A model generated the notes under the pieces. That model saw nothing but the letters and a program-made list of their open reading frames with translations. It was not told where the DNA came from and made no database searches. From Alphaproteobacteria bacterium (GTDB taxonomy: Bacteria; Pseudomonadota; Alphaproteobacteria; RF32; CAG-239): a stretch of DNA of 64,000 nt. This document shows positions 42,145 to 52,199 of the stretch, in pieces. Made by a program: the position numbers and the translations under genes. Numbering within the stretch: the stretch's first letter is position 1; the number at the start of each line of letters is the position of its first letter. The stretch is taken from positions 1 to 64,000 of the forward strand of contig JAFUSA010000031.1 of NCBI GenBank assembly GCA_017480745.1, read 5' to 3'.

Positions 42145-42900
42145 TTATTTCACACTATTGATTTCCGCTTGAAAATCTTCTGCATTATAAGATTGAACCG
42201 GCTTACCGTTAACAAACACAGACGGCACGCCTCTGATATGAATTTTTTGTGAAAGCACGGCAATTTCACCCAAATCATCGGCAATTTCCGTAGAATCCAC
42301 ATCGGCTTTGTATTTTTCCATATCCAAACCCAAATCTTCGGCAACTTTATCTACGGCTTTTTTATCCATAACTTCTTTGCTGTCCATAACTTTTTTATAA
42401 AAATCAATAAACTTATTCTGTTTATGCGCAGCAAAACCAGCCTTTGCCTGATATGGTGAAAGCGGTGTTAAAAAAGTAAGCGGTTTGAACACAAACTTAA
42501 CATCCGGATTATCAGCCATAATCTTTTCCATGGTAGGAGCCAACTTTTTGCAATATATGCAAGAAAAGTCAAAGAATTCCACTACCGTAACCTTGGCATC
42601 TGCCGGACCAAATGTCGGTGCATTTTCCGTGCCATTAATTTCATCGGCATATTTGGCAACGGCTTCCTGTTGTTCTCTTTCTGCTTCTTCTTGCAATTGG
42701 AGTTGATAAGCCTCTAACGCATCAACAATCATTTTCGGATTTTTTTTAAGCATAGTGGCCAATTCTTCTTCCGACACTTGTCCACCCGACAACTGAACAA
42801 TCGAATTTCCCTTTACACCGCTGATTTTGCAACCGTTAAGCAAAGAAAACGATGCCAAAATAACAGCGATAACGGAAAGAATTATTGAAAAATTTTTCAT
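42145..42900 (-). CDS. DsbA-family thiol:disulfide protein (Com1/ScsC-like), probable lipoprotein
   Basis: 251 aa. N-terminal hydrophobic segment ends in LLNGC, an acceptable lipobox (Cys24). A helical stretch (residues 40-90, Gln/Glu-rich) that often drives oligomerisation precedes the DsbA fold: FFDFSCIYCKKLAPTM with CIYC (about 115-118), helical insert, cis-Pro in IRGVPSVFVNGK. It would catalyse disulfide formation or isomerisation in the envelope, useful for the Cys-rich pilin-like proteins and autotransporter here. Confidence 0.87.
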   Translation of the reverse strand: MKNFSIILSVIAVILASFSLLNGCKISGVKGNSIVQLSGGQVSEEELATMLKKNPKMIVDALEAYQLQLQEEAEREQQEAVAKYADEINGTENAPTFGPADAKVTVVEFFDFSCIYCKKLAPTMEKIMADNPDVKFVFKPLTFLTPLSPYQAKAGFAAHKQNKFIDFYKKVMDSKEVMDKKAVDKVAEDLGLDMEKYKADVDSTEIADDLGEIAVLSQKIHIRGVPSVFVNGKPVQSYNAEDFQAEINSVK

Positions 42901-43044
42901 TTTGTTTTCCTCTGTTGATTAATCTAAACATATATAAAATAGTAACTTTTATCAAATTAAGCAAGTTTAAAAACATTTTAATAAAATATTTGTGGACTTT
43001 TATTTTTTTTGCGGTTAAAGTGGGCGGATAAGAAAGGACTTAAA

Positions 43045-43704
43045 ATGTTTAATATTAAATTATCCATATTTTCGACTACTCGTGATTTGGAACAGAAAAT
43101 TGATCAAATGCACGATAAAGTTATTGAAAGCTCGATGTTTTTTAAAGAAGCTTTTGATATTTACATGAGAGAAAAACGTAGCTCCAACTATCGCCGTGTC
43201 AGCAAAAAAATTAAAAATATTGAAGCCGAAGCCGATGACTTGCGACGTGAAATTGAAAGCAGTTTATATATTCACAACCTGATTCCCGATTTGCGAGCCG
43301 ATGTTTTGCAAATGGTAGAAAACATTGATAAAGTTATTAATGAGTTTGACGAAGTTGCTCATAAGTTTTATATCGAACAACCGGATATTCCGCAAAAATT
43401 TCGTGATAATTTTAAGGTGTTGGTGCAACAGGTTTCTGATTGTGCCGAAAATATGGCTATTTCCTCACGCGCATTTTTCCGCGATTTTGCCACAGTGCGC
43501 GATTACGCCCGTAAAGTTTATTTTTTGGAGCATGAAAGCGATAAAACTTGGGCAGCTTTGAAGCAAGAAGTATTTGAATCCGATATGGAACTGGCGCACA
43601 AAATACAATTAAACTCACTAATCGGAGAAGTTGCGGATATTGCCGATAAGGCGGAAGATTGTATTGACGCCGTTTTGATTTTCACAATTAAGAGAGATAT
43701 CTGA
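43045..43704 (+). CDS. DUF47 PhoU-like phosphate transport regulator
   Basis: 219 aa from the ATG at 43045 (AAAGGA before it; the upstream ATG lacks one). All-helical PhoU-like bundle with repeated E/DxxxD-type metal sites, e.g. KNIEAEADDLRREIE and EHESDKTW, DIADKAEDCIDAVL. DUF47 proteins pair with PiT carriers. The stop and the pit start share one base (TGATG), so the two are coupled. A TTAA-N7-TTAA element lies at 42967. Confidence 0.9.
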   Translation: MFNIKLSIFSTTRDLEQKIDQMHDKVIESSMFFKEAFDIYMREKRSSNYRRVSKKIKNIEAEADDLRREIESSLYIHNLIPDLRADVLQMVENIDKVINEFDEVAHKFYIEQPDIPQKFRDNFKVLVQQVSDCAENMAISSRAFFRDFATVRDYARKVYFLEHESDKTWAALKQEVFESDMELAHKIQLNSLIGEVADIADKAEDCIDAVLIFTIKRDI

Positions 43705-44762
43705 TGGATCTTAGTTACTTGTTTTTCCTAAGTAGCGGCTTATTTTTAGGTTGGTCGTTGGGAGCAAACGACGCTGCTAATATCTTTGGCACGGCCGTCG
43801 GTTCCAAAATGGTTCGCTTTTCTCTGATAGCAACCATTGCCTCAATATTTGTAATTTTAGGCGCTGTATTTGGCGGAGCCGGAACCAGTGAGACTTTGGG
43901 AGACTTAGGCGCGGTTGATGCTTTGGCCGGTTCCTTCATGGTTGCCTTATCCGCCGCCTTAGCGGTGTATCTAATGTTGCGAGTAGGTATAACTGTTTCC
44001 ACATCACAAGCAATTGTCGGTTCTATTATAGGTTGGAACTTATATGCCGGAAAAGAAACAGATTTAAAAACTTTGGCAGAAATTATATCCACTTGGACAA
44101 TTTGCCCGATAGTTTCGGGAATAATAGCAGTTGTTCTGTATTTATGCCTGAAAAAATTGATTAAATGTTCCAGTTTGCACTTATTGCGACAAGATCAACT
44201 TACAAGAATTGGTTTAATTATAACTGCTGCCATCGGAGCCTATGCCTTAGGTGCCAACAATATTGCCAACGTTGTCGGAGTTTTTGTGCAATCTTGCCCG
44301 TTTAAGCCCCTTAAATTTAACGGGTTGATAACCTTAACTCCGGAACAAGTGTTATTTTTGCTCGGATCTATTGCTATCAGTGTGGGTATTTTAACTTATT
44401 CCAAAAAAGCCATAATGACGGTTGGTAATAATTTAATGAGAATGTCACCCGTCATAGCGTTAATCGTAGTTTTATCACAATCTCTCGTTTTATTACTGTT
44501 TTCTTCGCAAACGTTGCATAATTGGTTGGAAGCTTCATCTCTGCCAACATTACCTTTGGTTCCGGTATCCAGTTCGCAAGCTGTCATTGGCGCTATTTTA
44601 GGAATTGGTTTAATTAAAGGTGGGCGTGGCGTCAACTGGGGTATTGTCCGCCGCATTGCCGTCGGTTGGTGTGCAGCACCTTTAATGGCTATGTTGATTT
44701 GCTTTGTGAGCTTGTTTTTCTTGGCGAATGTATTCAATCAAACCGTATATTTTACGGATTAA
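43704..44762 (+). CDS. low-affinity inorganic phosphate transporter (PiT family)
   Basis: 352 aa with about ten helices. The two inverted PiT signature motifs are both present: GANDAANIFGTAVGS (about 21-35) and GANNIANVVGVFV (about 180-192). It couples phosphate (as metal-phosphate or with Na+/H+) uptake at the inner membrane. Co-transcribed with the DUF47 protein, its likely regulator. Confidence 0.93.
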   Translation: MDLSYLFFLSSGLFLGWSLGANDAANIFGTAVGSKMVRFSLIATIASIFVILGAVFGGAGTSETLGDLGAVDALAGSFMVALSAALAVYLMLRVGITVSTSQAIVGSIIGWNLYAGKETDLKTLAEIISTWTICPIVSGIIAVVLYLCLKKLIKCSSLHLLRQDQLTRIGLIITAAIGAYALGANNIANVVGVFVQSCPFKPLKFNGLITLTPEQVLFLLGSIAISVGILTYSKKAIMTVGNNLMRMSPVIALIVVLSQSLVLLLFSSQTLHNWLEASSLPTLPLVPVSSSQAVIGAILGIGLIKGGRGVNWGIVRRIAVGWCAAPLMAMLICFVSLFFLANVFNQTVYFTD

Positions 44763-44804
44763 AATGATTTTATCTGGCGCTTAAATTCAAAAGCATAAGT
44801 TGTA

Positions 44805-47800
44805 TTATAAACCATTTCCCTTGACTTGTTGCATGGCTACTAAATTTATAGCAGAAAGACCTGCACCCTGATTCTCTTTAATTTTACTGTTGTTCGGAGT
44901 TTTATTTGCAATGGACGCCGGATAACCTATATTGCTGAGCGAGTTATATCCGTTGCGCATATCTGTTAAATGTTTGCCCTGCTCAGCAGATGACATAGAT
45001 TTTAATTCACGCTTTTCCGCTGCGGCAATAGCAGAATTAGTCATATCTTTGTTGGTTTGCATTTTTTGCTCCGCCGGCATCTGAATCGGTGTTTGCGGTG
45101 TCATTTCAGCCTTGAAACAAGTCTCGGCATAAGGTATAAGCTCTTTTTTATACCTCTGCATCATATCTTTTGCCACACTATTGGCCTGATCCATTGTTTT
45201 CACACCAACCGCCGTATATTGCAAATTCCAACTGGTGGTAATATTTTGATATAAAGCCGGATCTTTTTGTTTTACATCTTCGCACAGTTTACGCAGTTTG
45301 GAATCCGGCTCTTTTTCAATCAAATTATCATATAAATTGCTTTTAACCACATTTTCAGCGTGCGGCATAAGATCAAATTTATGCTGATTCATAATATCAC
45401 GAGCAATACTATCATATTGTTCCATATTGGTAGGAGATTGTGCCGCGTGTGCGGTGTTCCAATCCGCCATAATTTTATTCCCTAAACCGGAATCCGTTTT
45501 AGATACCTCTGTGCAAAGTTTCACTAAATTTTGGCCGGCATTTACCGATTCCAGTGAAGAAAGCATTTCCGATTGTTGCATCATGGTTTCAACATGCGGT
45601 TGCAGAGCAGATTTATACTGCATCATTACATTACGTGCTACATCGTTATATTGTTCCATGGTTGTAATAGGTTTAGCACTATGTTGCTCATTCCAATCGG
45701 CAATAATTTTTTTATGTAATTCCGGATTATATTTCTGCATCTCCTCACAGAGTTTTCTTAATTTTTCACCGGCATCTTTTTCGGCAAATTGCGCATAACG
45801 ATTGTCGTCTTGTTGAGAGCTGTATTCTCCCGGCTCCAACGGAACATCCGCCGTTTTTTCATTTTTTGCAAATACATTATCCGATTGTATTTTTTCTTTA
45901 ATGCCCCCCCCCGTTGCATTATTTTCTTTATTATTTGAGGTCTTTTGCTTTTCAGTAACCTTTGGCTCTTCTTTAACTTCTAACTTGCCAAACTCGGCTC
46001 CGGTCTTCTTGGTAAACTCTTCCGGTGTTAAATATTCTCTGAACCCTTTGTTATCATCTCCTACTTGGTTGTTTTTTTCAAAATATTTTCTATTTGCTGC
46101 GGAGGCAATTATTACCGGTACACCCCTGTTACTATCAAAATACATCAGTCCGACATTTTCCGGTAATTTAAGTCCGGCATCATTCACATCTTTTATAAAT
46201 GAAGCCGTATCCTCCGGTATTATCATCATTTTAAGGTTGCTCATATCGCTTCTGCCGACAATCTTCAAATCTTCAACACCGGATATTTGAACCATATCGG
46301 AGCACTTTATTTTTGTTTCCGGAGATAGTGGTAACTCTTTAAGTTGAGCAATGGCAAACGGCGAATGCGCTGAACCTACATCCAATGATGTGCATTGAGA
46401 AAAATCTGCTTTTATGTTGTTGCGCGGACTGATGAAAAAATCAGCATCATACCCCGATAAATGACAATCTCCGTAAAACTTGACATTTTTTTGAGAACGT
46501 AAATCTACACCAGCCTCATCTAAACGAGTTGTCTTAACGTTTCGCAAATGGGCAGTTTCACCATCAATAGCAATACAAGGCAACGAATTATCCATTATAT
46601 CAAAAGAAGCCTTATCTTTTACTCTGATAGCCTTTAATTCTGAAATATCACAGGATTTCAATTTGTTTGATAAAGATGCGTCTTCTGCCTGAAAAATACC
46701 AGAAAATTTAAGCTCTTTTGCCTTATCAATATTCGTTTTAAGTACATCATCAATCAGTGCATCTTTGCTTGAAGAAATTGTTACAGCCCGCCCGCTTAAA
46801 TCCATATGTTGCGAAAGTTTACAATCTTCAAATTCCACACTTTGCGGCAATTTAACATTATCAGGAAAAGCACAATCTATAAACTTGGCATTTTTCAGAT
46901 GACTTAAATCAACACCTTCCTTAAATTGGCAGTTTTTGAAAACTGTACCATCGGGAATATCTTTGCCGTTTTCCACCGCACAAGCCGTAAGAGTTAGGTT
47001 TTGTATGTCCTTTAACAGCGGATTATCATCAACCATACAGTTAGATATCACAACTTTTTTAAACTCAATATCTTGAACGCAGATCGGCACGATATCTTCA
47101 ATCTTTTGCTGTTCATCGCCGGGCTGACTACCGAAGGCAACAACTTTATCCAATTTATATTTACCGCCTTCGGTTAGAGAAACTTCGGATTCCAAAAAAT
47201 TCTGCTTAATAAATTCTTGCGCTGCCATATCGCGCTTGGCTTCATACGGTGCCAACATTTTTTCTTTGTTATACGGCCTCACAGCCTGAGAAATATCTGC
47301 TTCAACAGTATCTTTAAGCAAATTACCGCGTTCACACATAACCTCGGTTTTTGCTAAGCTTTTAACATCATGCAGTTTAGCAAACAGTTCCATTTCCCGA
47401 TTGATATATCCGTTTTCATCGGCTATTTGATACATTTTATTGTTTTTTATCATATACAGAGCTTTAACCGGATTTTTGTGTGATAAACCGATAGTCTCGT
47501 ATGCTCTTCTTCCTCGCTGTTGCTCTGCACCTCTGCTCTCCAATCCCCAGTCTTTATAAAACTTTTGATCTTCGCTTAAATTTACAGCGGCAACAATACC
47601 TATTTCCGTAGAATACCCTGCACCTGCACTGTAAATCTTAGCAACGTTTGCATCCGGCGAAAAATATGCCAAATCCTTACTGCGGCGAGCAGATAAAACC
47701 GCATACGGCTGACTGCCGAACGAACCGCCGCGATAACCGGTCGTATAATCATTAGCCAAATCCTCAACTCTGACTTCTGGCAAAGTTTGCAATCTTTCTG

Positions 47801-48362
47801 TTTGTTGTTGCAAAAATTCATCAACACTTTGACCGTATTCATTTTGTATTTGCTGCTCCAATGCTGTGCCGTAATTATTTTCGACAACATTAACTCCTTG
47901 TTTAAACTCATTTGTGTAATGCGTTAAGCTTTCTGCCGTTTGCGGAAAAGCAAATCCTTTAATATCATCACCGTTGTTCTTTAAAATATCGGCAATATCT
48001 GCCGTAACCTGAACAGCATCTTCCGGTTTTAACATAGGGGTGGATATACCACTGCGATCCACCACAAATTTACCTATATCCTTAGCATCTTCGGAATTAT
48101 AAGGCACAGCATCAATACCATTTGCACGCAGAAGATTAACTGTTTTTAAAATGTCACTGTCAAGCAACTCTTCGGCTGATTTTAGCCCCACATCTCCACT
48201 ATTTACATCATAAAAAGATTCAACACCTATTGAAACTGTGCAGGGACGGTCCAAATCATGAAAATGATTAGACATAATCTCGGCAACAAATTTCGGATTA
48301 TCTGCTTTTTCAATAATATCATCTATTTTTTCTGCCGATATTTTTTCATATTGTTCATTCAT
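44805..48362 (-). CDS. large multidomain protein with ART-like region, beta-solenoid and three C-terminal repeats; G9 tract
   Basis: 1185 aa, no signal peptide. Residues 205-330 look like an ADP-ribosyltransferase R-S-E layout: TGYRGG (Arg211), AYFSPDANVAKIYS (Ser235) and REMELF with an ExE pair (Glu323, Glu325). Residues about 400-720 have short repeats of LxNAKFIDCxF type suggestive of a beta-solenoid. Three repeats of about 60 residues follow at 868-927, 947-1004 and 1023-1082 (LRKLCEEMQK, then ADWNxxH and MEQYxxVARxxMxQYK). A run of nine G covers codons 817-820 in the linker before them. I infer an effector-like or conflict protein; no family is firmly recognised. Its start overlaps the 102-aa gene by 8 bases. 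Confidence 0.7.
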   Translation of the reverse strand: MNEQYEKISAEKIDDIIEKADNPKFVAEIMSNHFHDLDRPCTVSIGVESFYDVNSGDVGLKSAEELLDSDILKTVNLLRANGIDAVPYNSEDAKDIGKFVVDRSGISTPMLKPEDAVQVTADIADILKNNGDDIKGFAFPQTAESLTHYTNEFKQGVNVVENNYGTALEQQIQNEYGQSVDEFLQQQTERLQTLPEVRVEDLANDYTTGYRGGSFGSQPYAVLSARRSKDLAYFSPDANVAKIYSAGAGYSTEIGIVAAVNLSEDQKFYKDWGLESRGAEQQRGRRAYETIGLSHKNPVKALYMIKNNKMYQIADENGYINREMELFAKLHDVKSLAKTEVMCERGNLLKDTVEADISQAVRPYNKEKMLAPYEAKRDMAAQEFIKQNFLESEVSLTEGGKYKLDKVVAFGSQPGDEQQKIEDIVPICVQDIEFKKVVISNCMVDDNPLLKDIQNLTLTACAVENGKDIPDGTVFKNCQFKEGVDLSHLKNAKFIDCAFPDNVKLPQSVEFEDCKLSQHMDLSGRAVTISSSKDALIDDVLKTNIDKAKELKFSGIFQAEDASLSNKLKSCDISELKAIRVKDKASFDIMDNSLPCIAIDGETAHLRNVKTTRLDEAGVDLRSQKNVKFYGDCHLSGYDADFFISPRNNIKADFSQCTSLDVGSAHSPFAIAQLKELPLSPETKIKCSDMVQISGVEDLKIVGRSDMSNLKMMIIPEDTASFIKDVNDAGLKLPENVGLMYFDSNRGVPVIIASAANRKYFEKNNQVGDDNKGFREYLTPEEFTKKTGAEFGKLEVKEEPKVTEKQKTSNNKENNATGGGIKEKIQSDNVFAKNEKTADVPLEPGEYSSQQDDNRYAQFAEKDAGEKLRKLCEEMQKYNPELHKKIIADWNEQHSAKPITTMEQYNDVARNVMMQYKSALQPHVETMMQQSEMLSSLESVNAGQNLVKLCTEVSKTDSGLGNKIMADWNTAHAAQSPTNMEQYDSIARDIMNQHKFDLMPHAENVVKSNLYDNLIEKEPDSKLRKLCEDVKQKDPALYQNITTSWNLQYTAVGVKTMDQANSVAKDMMQRYKKELIPYAETCFKAEMTPQTPIQMPAEQKMQTNKDMTNSAIAAAEKRELKSMSSAEQGKHLTDMRNGYNSLSNIGYPASIANKTPNNSKIKENQGAGLSAINLVAMQQVKGNGL
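45904..45912. repeat. homopolymer G9/C9 tract inside the 1185-aa gene
   Basis: Nine consecutive C on the plus strand (nine G in the coding strand), codons Thr817 to Gly820. Ten G would place TAA two codons later; eight G would lead to a stop about 60 codons later. Both remove the three repeats. This is by far the longest G/C run I see in an otherwise AT-rich window. Confidence 0.9.
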
Positions 48363-48663
48363 AAGAACCCCTTGATGATTTTAGTGTTGTCTGTATTTTA
48401 GCACGTTCAGGTACGATAATTTTCTCATAAATTACTTTAAATTCTTCCTGCAATGTTTCAATTTTTTCATCTACTTTATCATTAGATAACCCCAAAGATT
48501 TTTGTGCCGGATACCACTTTGGCAAGTTGCTTATTTCTATACTTTCGTCTTCGTTAATACCTCGTTTGCTATATTTGAAGCTTAACCCCGTATTATGTAC
48601 TGCTTCATTTTTTGCGCTGTTTACCTGCCAATCATTGATAAATTCTTTTAATTCTTTAACCAT
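48355..48663 (-). CDS. small helical protein coupled to the 1185-aa gene
   Basis: 102 aa, charged and largely helical in its second half (KVDEKIETLQEEFKVIYEKI), with a central SNLPKWYPAQKSLGL. It overlaps the start of the 1185-aa gene by 8 bases (ATGAATGA), so translation is coupled and the two products probably act together. The small acidic-plus-large partner arrangement could be a chaperone or immunity relation, but that is inference only. I do not recognise a family. Confidence 0.6.
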   Translation of the reverse strand: MVKELKEFINDWQVNSAKNEAVHNTGLSFKYSKRGINEDESIEISNLPKWYPAQKSLGLSNDKVDEKIETLQEEFKVIYEKIIVPERAKIQTTLKSSRGSYE

Positions 48664-48829
48664 TTTATTATCCTAACACATTTATTCTGGCATTTTTGTC
48701 ATTTTACAACAATTTTTGTTAAAATGCAATACTCTTTAATTTGTGCCATGAAATATTTATACTTCTGTTATACAAATTTTAACCTTTTTGTTCTACTATG
48801 CCGACAGTTATATAACAAGGAGAAATACT

Positions 48830-51800
48830 ATGTTAAAATTGAGTCGTAACGGCATAGGCTTGCTTACTGCACAATATCGCAGTGTGCTGAGGAAATGCTT
48901 TATACTAAATATGTGTGCCGCCGGTATTGCCATTGCTTTTGCCGGAACGGCTAATGCTTGGAACCCAGGAGATATTGTGGATTCCGCTGATTACACAACT
49001 TTGACCACACAAATGGGAAATTTAATCAACTATGATACAGCAACAGATATAGCAGGAATGTATTTAAGCGGAACTTATGATACCGAACTATATAATGTAG
49101 GTATGAATAATGACGCATGGATTCAAAACTATGAAGGAAAATTGGTAGTTGGTCGCAATTCAGGCGGAAGCGCAGTTACAACTGTTATTTCCAACTTACA
49201 CAATATTACCGGCGACAGTTACACCGATGGTGGTGGTGCTATTTTCAACGGCAATGATAAAACCAAAGATATTGCCGGTGGCGAGTTTAGCGTATATAAC
49301 AGCACATTTTCGCGTAACAGTGTAAGTACAGACGGTTTTTTGTATCCGACAGCCGCCGGCGGTGCCATTGCTAACGTAAGCCGAACCGCGGCAACCATTA
49401 CAGGCACTAACTTTACCGAAAACTATGCTATGAGCTTTACGGATGCTTTGGGTGGTGCCATTTATAACGGAACCAACACGGTTAATGCTCCGTCCGGAGC
49501 ACAATCGGCTTACGGTAATATAACTTCTTCCGGCAACACATTTACCTCAAACCATGCCGGCAATATTTCCGGAACTTATGCCGGTTATACTATTGATTAT
49601 GTTCCGTCATGGCTTGTTACATCTTGGCAAACAGATAATCCTACTGTATATGTCAATCAGTTAGGTATGGCTAAAAATGCGGCTGGTGGTGCTGTTTATA
49701 ACGGCGGAGAATTGAAAAAAGCTACCTTTACTTCCACCAACGACACATTTAAAAACAATTTTGCTTTGGGTTTGTCCGCCAAAGGTGGTGCCATTGCCAA
49801 CTACTCAAACATTACGGTTACTAACGGAACCTTAGATTCCAACGCTGCCATTACTGTTTATGCTCCGGCTTCTGGTTTAACCGAAGCCAATGCTTTGGGC
49901 GGAGCATTCTATAATGAAAATGACAGCACAACCACAGCTCAAATTATTGACAGCGCTATTACCAATAATAAAGTGGCGGTAGTAGAGTCTGCCGGCGGAT
50001 ATACATACAACGCTTTTGGTGGTGCCATTTATAACAACGGTTCAACCGACACGGCAAATTTGGCAATCAAAGCCCAAAACGCTGATGTAACTATTTCCGG
50101 TAACAGTATTACAGTAGCTGTTTCCGACGCCGGAGCTACGGAAAACTTCCGTGGTGGTGCAATTTATAACGGCAATCAAGGTAAACTTGATTTAACTTCT
50201 TCCGGCACACATGCTATTAACATTAATTCTAACAGTGCCAAAGAAGGTGGTGCACTCTATAATGCCGGAACAGTTAATGTTACAGCTGGTAACACATCTG
50301 CCGTAAACTTCAACGGCAACAGCGCAACTGATAACGGCGGAGCTCTTTACAATGCCGCCGGAGCCAACTTTAACGCTACCTTAACTGATGCAGGTAAGAT
50401 AGTGTTCAACACTTCTTCCGATTCGGTATATAATTTAGGAACAATAACCATTACCGGCGCTAACACTGCTCCGGCTATTACTCTGTATCGTCCGAATGCG
50501 ATTGATACAACCGCCACTCAGGTTGTTTTGAACTCCGAATTCGGCGGAACCGGAACATACAACATTTCAACCACTCAATTAAATTTGGGAACAAACGGTT
50601 TAATTAATCTTGATCCGGTTATGGTGTTAAAAAACAACTATGTTAATATGGCTGACGGTTCCAAGATTTATTTATCTTCCGCTGATACGGTAAATAACAA
50701 TAATTTCTATTTATCTTCGGGTGCTTTGCTTGATTACACAGACACAAATCCGGCAGCTGACGTTACTTTGGCCAATACCATTGAAAACGCCGGAACGGTA
50801 AAATATGCTGCTGCAACCGGTGATACAAATATTAATATTGCAACGGTAATGAAAAACTCAGGTGTTTTGAATGTTGCCGACGGCTTGTTGACAAATGTAA
50901 ATGTTGGCACATTGAACAGCGCAAACGGCAATCAAATTGTTATCAACTTAGATAACCCTAATTTGAAGGCCGATGTTATTACTGTTGCGGATAAAATTTC
51001 CGGAACAACAAATGTTAAATTTGTTGATATGACAAATGCAGATATCAGCCAAGTTACATTGGGTGAAGATGACAAAATTTACTTTGCAAAAACACAAACA
51101 GATCAATCATATAACTTTGGCAAAACATTTTTAACTAACGCCGCCAACGATGAATATAAAATTGTTGTCGGTCATGAACAAAACGGCAGTGTTTATGATT
51201 GGTTCCTGTACAGATACAAAGGTTTATTGCCGGAAGAAATTGCTATGATTGACTTACCGCGTGCTGCTATTGAACAAACTCGTTCGATTCTGTTCAATGT
51301 AAGTCGCACAAACCGCGGTCAATGCAGTTGCTATGAAGACAGATGTCAAAATTCATTCTGCCGATATGAAAGCGGTGATACAAAAACCAGATTATGGGCA
51401 ACACCTTTCTATCGTTCCGGAACATATGATTCACCGGTTGAAACCGACTTTAAGTTAAAAGGTATTGACTTTGGTTTGGATATTCAGCCTACACATAGTG
51501 ACATGTTTGGTGTTTTCGGTTCATACCGTGACGGTAAATACGAAAATGACGGCAAGGGTAAGAAATATTCCACCTTGTTGGGCGGCAGCGAACTTGATAT
51601 TAAGAGTATGGTAGCCGGATTATACTACCGCAGATACTTTGGTAATCTCTATTTCTTGGGTGCCGGCTATGGTGGTAAACTTGATATAGATATGAAAGCC
51701 GATACCGGAGCCAAAGCTTCTACCGATGGTTTGAATTTAGGCTTACAAGGTGAACTCGGTTACGATATCAAAACTTCTAATCGTTCAATCTTAACACCAT

Positions 51801-52180
51801 CTTTGCGTGCCACATATGATTACTTAAAATTTGATGACGCCAAAGATAACAACGGCAGACAATATGAGTATGATAAAGTTCATGAGGTTGAGTTGGAAGC
51901 CGCTCTCAAATTTGAATATCAGTTCAATGATGAAACGCAACTGCCGACTTCGGCCTATATTAAGCCGTCTGTTATTCAAACAATTGCCAGCGGAGGCAAG
52001 GTTACCATTAACGGAACGGAATATGACAAGACCGTTGATAATGATACCTTGGGTCGTATTGAAATTGGTGCCGATACCGAAATTATCGAAGATTTGTCAC
52101 TCGGTTTATTCGGTAATTATACCTTCGGTTCTGAGTATAAAGCTTGGGGCGTAGGCGGTAACGTAAGATACGTATGGTAA
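48830..52180 (+). CDS. autotransporter (type Va) with GGAIYN-repeat beta-helix passenger
   Basis: 1116 aa from the ATG at 48830, which has AAGGAG 7 bases upstream; a TTG 14 codons earlier is not needed. Extended signal peptide (MLKLSRNGIGLLTAQYRSVL region, cut after ANA about residue 44). The passenger (50-800) has many GGAIYN/GGALYN turns with NxFxxN strands, typical of a right-handed beta-helix like polymorphic or pectin-lyase-like adhesins. A four-Cys cluster CSCYEDRCQNSFC (about 831-843) stands at the junction with the C-terminal 12-strand barrel (about 855-1116), which ends NVRYVW, the outer-membrane signature. Likely a surface adhesin; Cys clusters are rare at this position. Confidence 0.92.
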   Translation: MLKLSRNGIGLLTAQYRSVLRKCFILNMCAAGIAIAFAGTANAWNPGDIVDSADYTTLTTQMGNLINYDTATDIAGMYLSGTYDTELYNVGMNNDAWIQNYEGKLVVGRNSGGSAVTTVISNLHNITGDSYTDGGGAIFNGNDKTKDIAGGEFSVYNSTFSRNSVSTDGFLYPTAAGGAIANVSRTAATITGTNFTENYAMSFTDALGGAIYNGTNTVNAPSGAQSAYGNITSSGNTFTSNHAGNISGTYAGYTIDYVPSWLVTSWQTDNPTVYVNQLGMAKNAAGGAVYNGGELKKATFTSTNDTFKNNFALGLSAKGGAIANYSNITVTNGTLDSNAAITVYAPASGLTEANALGGAFYNENDSTTTAQIIDSAITNNKVAVVESAGGYTYNAFGGAIYNNGSTDTANLAIKAQNADVTISGNSITVAVSDAGATENFRGGAIYNGNQGKLDLTSSGTHAININSNSAKEGGALYNAGTVNVTAGNTSAVNFNGNSATDNGGALYNAAGANFNATLTDAGKIVFNTSSDSVYNLGTITITGANTAPAITLYRPNAIDTTATQVVLNSEFGGTGTYNISTTQLNLGTNGLINLDPVMVLKNNYVNMADGSKIYLSSADTVNNNNFYLSSGALLDYTDTNPAADVTLANTIENAGTVKYAAATGDTNINIATVMKNSGVLNVADGLLTNVNVGTLNSANGNQIVINLDNPNLKADVITVADKISGTTNVKFVDMTNADISQVTLGEDDKIYFAKTQTDQSYNFGKTFLTNAANDEYKIVVGHEQNGSVYDWFLYRYKGLLPEEIAMIDLPRAAIEQTRSILFNVSRTNRGQCSCYEDRCQNSFCRYESGDTKTRLWATPFYRSGTYDSPVETDFKLKGIDFGLDIQPTHSDMFGVFGSYRDGKYENDGKGKKYSTLLGGSELDIKSMVAGLYYRRYFGNLYFLGAGYGGKLDIDMKADTGAKASTDGLNLGLQGELGYDIKTSNRSILTPSLRATYDYLKFDDAKDNNGRQYEYDKVHEVELEAALKFEYQFNDETQLPTSAYIKPSVIQTIASGGKVTINGTEYDKTVDNDTLGRIEIGADTEIIEDLSLGLFGNYTFGSEYKAWGVGGNVRYVW

Positions 52181-52199
52181 TTTTCCTTATATAACCGCA

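Noticed and set aside
42967-42981. TTAA-N7-TTAA element as a CtrA site before the DUF47-PiT genes
   Set aside because: A single match in very AT-rich sequence is expected by chance at this frequency; no second box is nearby.
45427-46290. Plus-strand frames inside the 1185-aa gene
   Set aside because: Shadows; one begins at the C9 tract and has no SD.
48788-48829. Upstream TTG start for the autotransporter
   Set aside because: AAGGAG lies 7 bases before the ATG at 48830, and the extra residues would spoil the signal peptide.
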